Part shown: one piece after another, positions 15,001-30,606 of the stretch
How positions within the stretch are numbered: the first letter of the stretch is position 1
How the letters are laid out: each line of letters opens with the position of its first letter
Assembly (NCBI GenBank): GCA_016169945.1
Contig: JADLSH010000199.1
Span: 2,480,001 to 2,544,000, forward strand
Reading direction: 5' to 3'
DNA: 64,000 bases
From: Trachythela sp. YZ-2020
Lineage: Eukaryota; Cnidaria; Anthozoa; Malacalcyonacea; Clavulariidae
The notes under the pieces: generated by a model
Told to the model about the DNA's origin: nothing
The model's database searches: none
Seen by the model: only the letters and a program-made list of their open reading frames with translations
Translations under genes and position numbers: made by a program

Positions 15001-17050
15001 ACCCTTCCTACCAGACATTCATTGTTCCATTCTTGTTTTTCATCGTTTTTAAAGTTTTGCTTTTGACAAGAACAAAAGGGTAAAAGCTCACTTGATATTG
15101 TTTTTCAGTATGAATACAAATTGTGAAAGCATGGTCTATCGATCCCTGAGTCTTTATAAGTTTTAAGCTAGGGGTATCAGAAAAGTAATCAGACAAGCGC
15201 CCATAGCGAAGTTCAATCATAATCAAACAGAGGGTAGCCTCGCACCATCTTGTCTTTTGCTTACGTTTCTGTCATGCTTTATGTATTCTTCGATCATTCA
15301 TTTCGGTTTACATATATATTTAATTATTTCCTTACAAACTAATTATCTACACCCAGATACCTATCCCTCTACCTGACTAAACTAAACAAACTGGTTTGTA
15401 TAGACCACTTTCATAATTCAGATGAGTTTAAATATTCTTAAATATTGACTTCGTTCAGGTTAATAAATTCTATTCAATTTCAGTCACAGAAACGAGGCTG
15501 ATAGGCTTATTAAGATGCACATAAAAGAATATTTAAATTCATCTGAATTATGAAAGTGGTCTATACTGGGAGGACTATTATTATATACACAGGCTCTGGA
15601 TATGAGGTATTCTGCAATCTGATTGGTTCTCTACTAGCAGGATATTAGCTCATATCCTGCTAGTAGAGAAAAGTAGAAAAATGGCTGGCAGATTTGGACA
15701 ATTAAATGAAGAGAAAATTCAAGTTTTACTTGAAAAAAGTACGCCAAAATGTTCTGTTCATATCCAGAGTTTGTGTATATAATAAAACAGTTATTCTACT
15801 CACTCTCGTACTCGGCGCTATCGCGCCTCGTCTGCTATCAGCTCATACACGACTCGAGTTCGTAGAATAACTGTTAATTATTTTCCAGAGCATCGAAAGA
15901 AACCAGGGTACCTAAAACATATGTTGACCACGAAGTATCTTTTCTTTCCCAAGTTCGTCCAGACGGATTATCCGTCTCTAGTATACGTCATGCCAATATT
16001 AAAATTGCAAACCACTACCTTTAGACCAATGTACGTGATGGACCTCGAGTCTGGTATATGGGAAGTTAGTCCGGCAGCTATGAACGCTGTCGCTTCAAGA
16101 CGTGTCTCAGAACTTTCCAAACCCAAGGCGAATCCAGATGGTTTCACAGAGCAAAAGTAAATATGATTATTGTTTATCATTTGAAAATGTTTAATGCTTA
16201 ATGTTAAAAGTTTACATATATGGTATAGCGGATAAATGAAAAAAGTGTGAACTTTTCCAAAAATGACTGACCAAAGTTGGTGAATGTCATGGTTCCTGGT
16301 GTGCTCGTTTGATCGTAAATGTGGAGCTGCCAGATAAATGAATGCTGACGCTTCATAAGTAGGTTTCCCTTACAATTTGCCCATTAAAGGATTATCCTCA
16401 AAACTCCTCAATATAAAGTGAAATTTGAAGCTCGCTTACAGCAAATATCACCTTAATTATTAGAAAGCTTGGCAAAAAAGCTAATATAAGACAGCCCAAG
16501 TTAAAAATCTGGGGGGAAAGGTGTTTCTCGCAATTTTACTGTACTTTTCACGCTTTTGAGCAAGAATACATGCAAGTTTCTCTAACATTCTCTCTACATT
16601 ATCAGACGGATGGACGGCACTGGCAGATCATCTCCAATATGGGAAGTTAGCGAGGCGGCGAAGAATACCGAAGAACGGCCGAGGACAAACGAGTTAGCAA
16701 GATCAAAGAAAGCGCACAGCCAACACGAAGCTCCGAAACCTCTACCTACACCAGTCAGTGCGAATGCAAAAAGAGCCCGAGCATCGCCAAGAACGGAACA
16801 ACTAGCTCGACCTAAATCTAGGAAAGACGCAGAAATGCGAGATCCCGAATGGGCAGTATCTAAAGCTGCCACCAAAGCTGCCCCAAGGCAAAGGATATTA
16901 GAACTGGCTCAAGCCAAACAACCCGCAAGCGGGTATAGGGGACCTTTAGAGCCCGGCAGGCCCGTTTCGAGGCCCGCACTTAGAAGTGCTCCAACTGAGA
17001 GGATAAGGATGTTGGCACGCCCAATCACTCGAGGAGCTACAATAGGGTAG
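1..17050 (+). CDS. THEG: THEG-repeat (sperm microtubule-associated) protein, 5' partial
   Basis: Exons: <1-1553, 2179-3494, 3772-3873, 5216-5338, 7401-7467, 9229-9291, 14562-14693, 16025-16156, 16606-17050 (stop TAG). All junctions are GT..AG and in phase, giving about 1310 residues with the N-terminus off the window. The first two exons encode roughly 950 residues of low-complexity sequence: first Asn/Pro/Lys/Ser-rich, then Arg/Ser-rich with an acidic patch (about 2306-2355) and a short Ser-Lys-Ser-Arg repeat. The C-terminal third has about seven THEG repeats of the pattern R-x-x-x-L-A-x-P-K, for example RINRLAQPK, RTAELAEPK, RVSELSKPK and RTEQLARPK, each preceded by W-x-V-x-x-A. THEG family proteins (SPMAP2 in mammals) are sperm-axoneme and spermatid proteins, so a flagellar or male germ-cell role is inferred. 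The exons at 14562 and 16025 are both 132 nt, both phase 2-2, and each encodes one repeat, suggesting exon duplication. The long disordered N-terminus is unusual, since mammalian THEG is far shorter. The family call is firm; joining exons 1-4 to the THEG part rests on splice phase only. Confidence 0.8.
1636..2038. mobile_element. Long palindromic MITE, copy 1 (THEG intron 1)
   Basis: A roughly 400-bp element whose two halves are imperfect reverse complements. The left end contains GTAATCCCCAACAAAT and the right end ATTTGTTCCGGGAATGGATT. It fills much of the intron between 1554 and 2178. A second copy of the same family lies at 11886-12336. No coding capacity is visible, so it is presumably non-autonomous. 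The exact ends and target-site duplication were not resolved. Confidence 0.65.
3296..3360 (+). repeat. 18-bp in-frame tandem repeat in THEG exon 2
   Basis: About 3.5 copies of an 18-bp unit (TCAAATTCGAAGTCAAGG) encode Ser-Asn-Ser-Lys-Ser-Arg repeats inside the Arg/Ser-rich part of the THEG-like protein. The unit is a multiple of three, so copy-number change would preserve the frame. It is likely polymorphic. Confidence 0.8.
3943..4166. mobile_element. Palindromic MITE in a THEG intron
   Basis: About 224 bp with terminal inverted repeats. The left end GGACCATTTATACGG is matched by CCGTATAAATGGCCC at the right end. Inside are several copies of the self-complementary motif AATAAGTCGCGACTTATT and of an ATAAGACGCG motif. 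It is expected to form a hairpin and has no coding capacity. Confidence 0.7.
5352..5503. mobile_element. Inverted-repeat MITE immediately after a THEG exon
   Basis: The arms TTTATTATAGTGATTT (about 5377) and AAATCACTATAATAAA (about 5459) lie in a roughly 150-bp imperfect palindrome that starts about 14 bp past the exon donor at 5338. Non-coding. Superfamily not identified. Confidence 0.55.
6095..6174. repeat. Head-to-head tRNA-like (SINE) fragments forming a 28-bp perfect inverted repeat
   Basis: 6104-6131 is the exact reverse complement of 6147-6174. On the + strand 6136-6155 matches a tRNA A box (TAGCTCAGTTGGTTAGAGCG). On the - strand 6095-6105 matches a B box (GGTTCGATTCC). No complete tRNA cloverleaf exists on either strand, so this looks like two partial tRNA-derived SINE heads in inverted orientation rather than a tRNA gene. 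Confidence 0.6.
7660..7880. repeat. GATGAGAGTT-rich degenerate repeat
   Basis: The decamer GATGAGAGTT and close variants recur many times here, flanked by GGTCAAACGAG / CTCGTTTGAC, which are reverse complements. Probably another short non-autonomous transposon with internal simple repeats. It lies in a THEG intron and has no coding potential. Confidence 0.45.
8000..8230. mobile_element. Harbinger-like MITE (AGCCTGGTTCA ends, TAA target duplication)
   Basis: It begins AGCCTGGTTCACACT, ends TGAACCAGGCT, and is flanked by TAA on both sides (7997-7999 and 8231-8233), consistent with a 3-bp PIF/Harbinger duplication. It contains a tandem duplication of a roughly 60-bp segment with ATTATTCTCCTCCTGACGCA. 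A related copy lies inverted in FRA10AC1 at about 39708-39890. Confidence 0.6.
8815..8943. mobile_element. Near-perfect hairpin element, TAGCCTG..CAGGCTA ends
   Basis: A 129-bp element made almost wholly of two complementary arms around a short AT spacer and a GCGCGC core. The flanks share ATCCGGC in 9-bp windows (8806-8814 and 8944-8952, 7 of 9 identical). Its ends match the 375-bp element at 32793-33167, which has a perfect 9-bp duplication, so both probably belong to one Mutator-like MITE family. Confidence 0.65.
11886..12336. mobile_element. Long palindromic MITE, copy 2
   Basis: Second copy of the family at 1636-2038. The whole element is an imperfect palindrome with arms of about 200 bp. 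The left arm has GTAATCCCCAAACAAATTAC followed by CGACCCAACGTTTT; the right arm has GTCGAAACGTTGGGTCG and AATTTGTTCGGGGATTAC. Non-coding. Confidence 0.7.
13110..13640 (-). mobile_element. Decayed non-LTR retrotransposon 3' end with GAT-type microsatellite tail
   Basis: On the - strand a broken reading frame gives fragments resembling the C-terminus of invertebrate LINE polymerases: an Arg-Arg-x-x-F-x-G-H-C stretch, then Gly/Arg-rich sequence and a Lys-Lys-Ile-Leu-Glu-Phe segment. Stops and frameshifts are frequent. The - strand 3' end runs into (GAT/AAT)n at about 13110-13160, a common tail for such elements. Clade not assignable by eye. Confidence 0.45.
14730..14971. mobile_element. hAT-like MITE with 8-bp target duplication CACTGTGG
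   Basis: The terminal inverted repeats are CAGAGACGGATTTTC and GAAAATCCGTGTATG. The element is flanked on both sides by CACTGTGG (14722-14729 and 14972-14979), the 8-bp duplication typical of hAT insertions. The interior is G-rich with runs of eight or nine Gs. It sits 36 bp past a THEG exon. Confidence 0.8.
15401..15563. mobile_element. Inverted-repeat MITE, TAGACCACTTTCATAATTCA ends
   Basis: Arms of about 40 bp: the left starts TAGACCACTTTCATAATTCA and the right is its reverse complement, ending GTGGTCTA. They are flanked by TA-containing sequence, so a Tc1/mariner-type origin is possible. Non-coding, in a THEG intron. Confidence 0.65.
15786..15875. repeat. Small inverted-repeat element upstream of a THEG exon
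   Basis: AACAGTTATTCTAC at the left and GTAGAATAACTGTT at the right bracket about 60 bp containing TCGGCGCTATCGCGCC. Just upstream (about 15639-15675) is another palindrome around GGATATTAGCTCATATCC. This is MITE-type sequence within the intron. Confidence 0.5.
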
Positions 17051-17311
17051 CACTGATGTTTTAAACTTGTTTACATTAACCATACCAGTGTAAATATCTC
17101 AAATGTGCGGTGTCAGTGTGGGTAGAGTATAGCAAATACGGCGGTTGACTGTTGTGTAAAACTTCCTGTAAAATATCTGAGAACTTCGACGTCGAGATTT
17201 CGAGCGACATTCGCTCTCAAAAACTCGAATCATTCATTGTATTTTTTGGTGAATTTTACACACACAAATCAATGGGTCACTCTACCACGAAGGCTAAAAT
17301 ATAGCGGCTGT

Positions 17312-17540
17312 CATAGGCGTACGGGCCCAAATTTTTAGAGGTGGCAGAGAACATTTTCCCCAACTAGCACTGAAAATATCCACCCCCCGATATAAGTTCC
17401 TAGTTGTTCAATAACACTTTTATTTCCAAATTACACAGACTAGATAGCTTTGGTTAAATTTTTTGCTTTTCCATTTCCCCCTTGTCGACCTTTCATTTTT
17501 TCTGGGGGGGCAGCTGCCCCCCCCACCTGGTATGCCTATG
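17312..17540. mobile_element. hAT-like MITE with 8-bp target duplication GCGGCTGT
   Basis: Left end CATAGGCGTACGGG, right end GGTATGCCTATG, flanked by GCGGCTGT on both sides (17304-17311 and 17541-17548). The interior has G/C homopolymer runs like the other hAT-type elements in the window. Confidence 0.8.
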
Positions 17541-18015
17541 GCGGCTGTCTTTATGAGACTGGGTGACCCTACTGTAACAGTTGTGCAAACACAATAGACT
17601 AGTGTATACTGTGTACTAAGGTAACCCTTCGCATCCAAATACGCCTTTGAATAATCTGCGCTTTGGCTAAAGGTGGTTTCACTAAGCACTATCGTGCAGC
17701 AGATGGTGGTCAACAGGCAGTTATTAGAGTCAAAATAATGTTAATTATTTCATTATATATTGAATAATCTTGTATTTGGTCAATTGCTGCCAGATCAATA
17801 GAATATAATTTATTTTCTTTGCTTCTATAAGTGTCAACAGTAGTCTGAAGTTTGATCACCATCTGTCCCATAAGGATTACTGAAAACCATCAATTACCTG
17901 AACATGACGTCCCTGGGCACATCACCTGACTGAATAAAATTGTCTGGTGTCAGAGACTGCCCTTGGTTTAACAAACAAAAACATGAAGAAGTTGTATTGT
18001 GTAAAGTTTTTGTAT

Positions 18016-18021
18016 TTTATT
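18016..18021 (-). terminator. Candidate NOP16 polyadenylation signal
   Basis: AATAAA on the - strand, about 52 bp downstream of the NOP16 stop codon. Confidence 0.45.
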
Positions 18022-18072
18022 TAACATTTTATACAAAATTTACAGATTTGAGTTTGAATTTGAAGTCAAAAT

Positions 18073-19333
18073 CTACTTAGGATTATCAATATATTTACTA
18101 AAATCCTGAGTGGAATTTAGAAATTTTGTACACTTTCTTCTTAGTTGCTTAGCAGTATGTTGATAGTAGTTCCTTTTGTCCTGCTTCATTGCCTAAAAAT
18201 GAAGAAAATTCGCTTAATTTTCCAAGACACCAATTACCAAAACACATAACATAACATTGACCAGCTGTTACATTCATTTACGTAAACCAGACATAATTTA
18301 CTTAAGTGAGCAAAAACATGTCTGGTATTAAACCTGGTTGCTGTGAAAGAAGGGTTTGTACAGGTTTAGCTGATGGGGGGGTGTTTTTCTTCAGAAAATG
18401 AAGTATGTTCAGGCTGACCTCATAGTTATCACCATAATCTCGAATCAGTTCCCATAAAAATTTTGTCTCGCCAGGAGAAATGTGCTTTTCTGGTTTAACA
18501 CCAAGTGATGCTTCTTCTTGCAGCTCTGTAAATAATTTAAATAGTCATCAACTATTTCCTGCAGTGAAACACGCTAAATTTATTAAGGTAACTTCATCCC
18601 CACGTAGAGCAAATATATATTGGTCATTTAAGATTACGAGACAAGTTGAATGATGTTGCACACAGCAATGCTGAAAAAACTTGCCCCAACTTTTCTCGCA
18701 AAGCTGTTTAACTGCGGCAACTTGTCTCGCAAGGCTGTTTGGCTGTTGCAAACAAGTTCCATGGAAACATCTGGTGTAAACAGTGCCTTATGATTCATAA
18801 TTCAATTACCTTTGACGACAGAGTTCATAGGTTTATCAACTTCCATTGCTTCACTGTTTGAAACGCTTTCATCTCCCTGTAATCAGTTTCATTGAAGAAA
18901 TACAACTTATAATCTCGAAACACGTGCACGAAATATGAAACACGTGTATTAATGATGTAAACATATTATAGAATTTGTAAATACCTTATTTTTCACTGGC
19001 ATGATATTATTGACATTGTAGACCAACCCTAGACCCTTAAAGTTCTGTTTTACTGTCTTGTATTTGTCCCAAGTCTTACGAATTGCCTTGCTAAACAGCA
19101 AAAATAGAAAACATAAACTTTTATCTATCGCTCCTCATGGTCGGCTGGTTGCACACATTTGACTATTCATTTCTCACTAGTCAACAACAATTTCAGAAAA
19201 ATAAATAACTGAATGCCAATAATTACCTATCTATATTCACTTTGATCTTGTTTTTCTTTTTAAGTTTTCGACCGGTTGAAGTTGAATTTACTCGCTTTTG
19301 CTTTTGCGTGCGTTTTCGTCGAACGCCGGCCAT
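18073..19333 (-). CDS. NOP16: Nucleolar protein 16 (60S ribosome biogenesis factor)
   Basis: Five exons on the - strand: 19333-19227, 19090-18985, 18876-18810, 18525-18419, 18192-18073, giving 168 residues (human NOP16 is 178). The start MAGVRRKR opens a basic N-terminus. Exon 2 encodes the conserved segment KAIRKTWDKYKTVKQNF followed by GLGL; exons 4-5 encode LIRDYGDNYE joined to AMKQDKRNYYQHTAKQLRRK, matching the human Y-K-A-M-A-R-D-E-K-N-Y-Y-Q region. The middle exon is acidic/Ser-rich with M-E-V-D. Nop16 is a nucleolar assembly factor for pre-60S particles. All introns are GT..AG; the exon 4 donor is the weaker GTCAGC, but the family alignment requires that junction. It converges with THEG and is co-oriented with the ARL-like gene, whose stop lies 302 bp upstream of this start. 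Confidence 0.93.
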
Positions 19334-19634
19334 TTTGAACTTGAGGAGGAACTACGATAATCCGATCGAATCGGGTTTCGATAAGATTAGATTGGATTAT
19401 AGGGGATTAACTTTGGAATCCGACGATTGATTGAACTGAACTATGATTGAACAACAATGCAATTAATATTAATGCGAAAAATATATTCAAAGAAGCATAC
19501 ATGTTTATAAATATATACATTTTTATTACCTTTTAAATATAGACTACATTTAGTAGCATATTTATACATAAATAAAATTATAAGATTTCTAAAATTCTTA
19601 GATTCAATAAACTTGAGAAAGTCATTGAGATTGA

Positions 19635-20910
19635 TCACTGTGTCTCCATACAAAATTTCAAAATGGAATTTTGTACAATTTCTATTCCTTGAAGTTCAGG
19701 TCCTAGGCGCGATATCTGTATTCCAAAGCATTCTACACATCGAGTGTCTAAAAGGCTTTCTATGTCCAGAATTTTTTGAAGTACGCTAACCGACCGAGCA
19801 CCAGTTTTATCCTGCTTGCTTGCTAGGATTATTAACGGAACATTGTGTAAGCAAGGGTCTTTTAAAAGTTCATTTAATTTTTCCTTTGCCTCTGTAAAAT
19901 GTTCAGCATCACAGGAGTCGACCATGTATATGAGCAGGTCTGTATCAGCTGTAAACTTTGACCAGTAGTTTTGGACTTTTTCACTGCCACCAACTATGAA
20001 AGAAAATTGAGACAACTATGAGTAGAAGCAAGTCTACACTGAATTTTCCACCTTCCTTACCACATTATTCTGCAAACCCAAACGTTTTCCACATGCTTGT
20101 TCCTTGAGCAAAGTGCCAAGGAACGTGGGAAATGACTTTTGGGTTTTCAGACTGTTGGCATATTTATCTGCCTAAATGTTTTACATGGGTGTGTAAATGC
20201 ACAATGCTGTCCCTGCCTTGCTCATCTGAACAGGTCTATCGCTTTGTTCACATGGTACCGGCTGAATTCAGAACCACACTCAAATTTTCAGATTTCGCCC
20301 ATGAGTTTACACAGGAATGTGGGGGACAGTTCCAAGTGTGAAACCAGTGAAGGTAGTCATTGATAACTGCACAAGTTTTAAGTCGGCTATTTGTCAAATT
20401 ACTGTAAACATACTAAAAGAAATCAACTATAAATGATTTTTATATTTACAGCTATATGAATACCATTTGACAAAGTGTGCTGATTATTTTGCCAAATATC
20501 AGATACACACAGATATTTCGATTTCAATTTCGCAATGTACAAACTACAATATATATATACTAACTTTCCCAAATATTCAGGTGGACCCCGTTTGTGGTGA
20601 CACACATAACATTGAAGCCTTCGGTCGGCTTCGTTTCATTGCCTCCTGCCCCTGAGCCAAGATTTGCTAGGGCTGTTAGAAACGTTGTTTTTCCACAACC
20701 TTGTAAACCCAACACTAAAACCCGTTTCTGAACGGCAGGCTTGTGTTCTTGTCCATTGTTTGGGCTTTCGTCGTACAATTCAACTTTTCTCCTGCTGGAA
20801 TACAGTTTATAAACACAATAACCTGTGCCACAAAACAATGCACAGCTTCCAATAATCACAGATGTTTTTTGGTAGCTTCCTAAACCGCTAAACCAAGTGT
20901 ATAAACCCAT
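19635..20910 (-). CDS. ARL10: ARL9/ARL10-like membrane-anchored small GTPase
   Basis: Two exons on the - strand, 20910-20565 and 19993-19635, 234 residues. Residues about 16-35 form one hydrophobic membrane segment, followed by an Arg/Lys stop-transfer. The G domain has a P-loop GLQGCGKT (68-75), the switch I motif PTEGFN (95-100), and NIWEIGG (112-118) in place of the usual WDxGGQ. The same E-I-G-G arrangement occurs in vertebrate ARL10, which also has an N-terminal membrane segment and helped fix the intron position (E-I junction). The NKxD guanine motif reads SKQD (174-177), with Ser for the invariant Asn, so guanine affinity may be altered. The Gln of switch II is absent. SRP receptor beta was considered, but the ARL features fit better. 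ARL9 versus ARL10 cannot be decided. Confidence 0.8.
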
Positions 20911-22323
20911 ATTTCATGCTTTTAATTGCAATATCATTACATCATTTTGCCAAAAAAATTTCACACATGTGTGAAAGAAAATACAAGTTGTGGACTTTGA
21001 TACCTGTAAGGTGGTGTAAAGTGGTACGAAAATAGATAAAAGTGGATAGAGAAACTCAAACGTGGGGATCCTTGGGATAGGATTTAACATGGTCCGAAAC
21101 TGCGGATTTGTAAATCTAATCACCTGACTGATCCGAATACAGAACCAATCCCATCTCCACAGAGGGAAAAGCCTGGGTACGAGGATGAACCAATCCCACG
21201 TCCCCCCCTGAAAACCAATGGGGAATAAGCAATTGCAACACGTGTTGAACAAAATATTATATTGTTTATATTATCGTTAGTAGTTTCAAAAATAGTTTAC
21301 TGCCACCAAAATACATTTAATAAATATACAGGTATGGTATATATAAAAATACAAACCTATATTAAAATAATTTGTAAAGATCGAAATAAATAGTAATTCT
21401 GAAATACAGTATTGAGTATTGACAACAGGCTTTCGTTTATAGTGTAAAAAATACTATAATTTATTCAAAGTTTTGTCAATATAAAGTTTATAGCTGAAAT
21501 TAACTGGTTACAACTAGTTTGCTGACTATATATACTAGCTCAAATCTGATTTTAATTATGTTGACAAAAAAGTGTTTGGTTTTCACTATGAACGTCTAAT
21601 GTATATGTTTACTTCAGTGCATAACTTTGTAAGCAATTAACATCAGCCTGAAAAGATTAAATCACTTCTCGACATTTCAAGTTGTCTCTCCAAGGCTGAC
21701 AAGAGCCAGTCACAGCCCAGGGCAGATTTGTGATCACAGGCCCCCATCTTGCAACTGCTACTGTGCCCCGGGTATTTTGCCCCCTCTGCATCCCCCCCCT
21801 CTCCAGCCTTGTGCCTCTCCTTGTTGCTCAAAACGTCAAGAAGTGCCTTAATTGATCATTCTCGCACTGATATATGAACCAACTCCAAGAGTATTTACAC
21901 CATTATCATCATAGCCAATTAGCTAAACTTCCAAGTCTAATTATTTTATTGCCACATCGACTTTAGTTGCAAACATTAAAGCAAGCTTCAACTAATCAAA
22001 ATTTATGTTGCAATCTTTTCTAAATGCCAGTTACTGTAAAGAGTTAAACATATTTAATAGTTTGTCAACTTGTGTTAGTAAAACACTTTGGGGCAGAGTT
22101 GCAACCTTCTCCATCCCGGTGAAGAGAGTAAAACTAGGCTCAGCAACAATATGGTAAAATGTTGGTATATCAGTTGTTGTGTACATGCAGACACAATTTT
22201 AATATTTTATGCTATGATACATGATAGTATGTGTTAAATAGCCCACTTAATGGCATTTATCAGGGCTAGATATGTTCTCTTTGCCAAAAATATATATTGT
22301 TTACATATAGTAATTTTTTCAGC
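20911..22323. other. Divergent intergenic region, ARL-like gene / spermidine synthase
   Basis: About 1.4 kb between two divergently transcribed genes, so it must carry both promoters. I see no convincing TATA or other element, and no further gene. The sequence TTTTTTTCAG directly before 22322 looks like a splice acceptor, suggesting a 5'-UTR exon of the synthase gene somewhere in this interval. Confidence 0.5.
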
Positions 22324-29170
<6,847 letters not shown>

Positions 29171-29822
29171 GAGGAGATATCAGTCAATGCTGACGAAGCT
29201 GGGAGGGCACGAGAACGGGAAGATGCCAGAAATAGTCGTTTGAAGAAGGTGTATATTCGGTGGCTGGGTATTAAGTACGAATTCGTTGGTGTCCCGTGTT
29301 TGAACAGAGCAAAACTACAAAGTCAAAGATATCCGTTGCAACTTTTTCACCACGAATTTTGTCGCTAAAGCCTGGGTTCCATTTGGTCGTAAAGGCCACG
29401 ACAATGTCAAGGTAGCCGATGCAATTTAGAGTGCCGGCACCTCTTTGCAATCAGCCAAACTGATTTGCATACAGCACACAAAAGACAGGGTAGATCCAGA
29501 CTATTTTACATCGTCGAACATGATTTGATCACGACAGTTATATGGCCAAATAGAAACCAAGTTTAAAGCTAGTGTTGACTACCTATTATGGATTCGCTTA
29601 CCTTGTTTGCCGAGCCGTCCAACATCAAATAAACCGACATTTTGCTACTTTTACTCGAGTTCATGCCACTACGCCATTAACGACAATTAATAAATATAAG
29701 AAATACGAATTGTACAATGAATAACAATATGAGTGTTCAATGAATAACAATGTAAATATAATATGAATTGATGTCAATGATCTTTGTACTTGAAGATTTC
29801 CGAATATGGCGAGTTAATTTAA

Positions 29823-29992
29823 AGGTACGTTTACACGCTGCGATTTGTCGGGCCGATTTTAGGTTTAGCTGAATGATAATGACGAATGCTTTCAGTTAGT
29901 GAAGTCGTTAGATGATGTTTGCTACGTATTTTCGAATATCGTTAACGTGCATCTGAAATAGGCCCGAACCATCGCAGCGTGCAAACGTACCT
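29823..29992. mobile_element. Harbinger-like MITE (AGGTACGTTTACACG ends), copy 1
   Basis: Terminal inverted repeats AGGTACGTTTACACGCTGCG and CGCAGCGTGCAAACGTACCT, flanked by TAA on both sides (29820-29822 and 29993-29995). 170 bp. A second copy at 38796-38966 lies in reverse orientation with the same TAA duplication. Confidence 0.8.
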
Positions 29993-30589
29993 TAATTATA
30001 GCCTAGACCTAGGGCCTTTACCCGGCAGGTGGCACTTGATTTGCAGGTTAATCGAAATCATGTGATCACGAAGCAGATGTCGTGTTCCTCCTCCCCCCCC
30101 CCCCTCAAATGCCGTTTTTGCTCGATATCAACACAAGTATCCCAAAACGGAAAGAAGCATAAATAGAAATAAGAAGGCCCTAGGTCTAGGCTGCCTTAAT
30201 TAGATCTTTAAAATCCGCGAGCGGTACGTTTGTTTACACATTGATTTATTTTATCCTTGGCAGAGCCTTCCTAAGCTTTTACAATTTATAAGGTTCTCTT
30301 TTTGAAAACTTCATGTAAACCTCTACGGAGGAGAGAGGTCTTTTATGTAGGTCGAGTTTATGTTTTTCAAGTTTTCGAGTTCGTGCTTGCTCCAGTTGTC
30401 AAGCACATTGTTTTAAAAATCTATAATTTGCTCTAACTATATGTTGTCGAGCACTCTCTGCGTTTCGTAGACCTAAACCTGCACATTTTATAACAAAGGA
30501 CCGTTACTGTCGAGTGTCGAGGAACCGTTACTTTACTTTCGAGGAATTCTACGGAAGAAAAATCGGAATAAGGAATCGTCGTGGTCAGA

Positions 30590-30604
30590 ATGGAAGCAAA
30601 ATAA
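30590..30604 (+). promoter_or_regulatory. Minimal upstream ORF (4 codons) before FRA10AC1 start
   Basis: ATG GAA GCA AAA TAA ends two bases before the FRA10AC1 ATG at 30607. If the transcript starts upstream, ribosomes would have to scan past or reinitiate after this tiny ORF. Whether it lies in the mRNA is unknown. Confidence 0.35.
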
Positions 30605-30606
30605 AC

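Larger units (their letters stand above)
17051..18072. other. Intergenic/3' region between convergent THEG and NOP16
   Basis: The two genes converge here. The stretch holds one hAT-like MITE (17312-17540) and otherwise AT-rich sequence. On the - strand an AATAAA (18016-18021) lies about 50 bp past the NOP16 stop. No clear THEG polyadenylation signal stands out close to its stop; AATAAA at about 17934 is a candidate. Confidence 0.5.
29171..30606. other. Intergenic region, synthase 3' end to FRA10AC1 promoter
   Basis: Contains candidate synthase polyadenylation signals (AAATAAA near 29626 and AATAAA near 29689) and a Harbinger-like MITE at 29823-29992. The last part before 30607 must include the FRA10AC1 promoter; I see no clear core element. 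Confidence 0.5.

Noticed and set aside
14546..15083. Overlapping ORFs on both strands around 14.7-15.0 kb
   Set aside because: They are produced by the G/C-run interior of a hAT-like MITE with a defined 8-bp target duplication.
15889..16020. Possible extra THEG exon starting at 15889 (open for about 44 codons after TTTTCCAG)
   Set aside because: It contains no THEG repeat, no donor in this stretch has the phase needed to join the next exon at 16025, and skipping it gives a perfect repeat-to-repeat join. Kept only as an unlikely alternative exon.
19635..20910. SRP receptor beta subunit as identity for the two-exon GTPase
   Set aside because: The PT.GFN switch, the E-I-G-G motif and the intron position fit ARL9/ARL10. 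SRP receptor beta motifs around the switch regions are not present.
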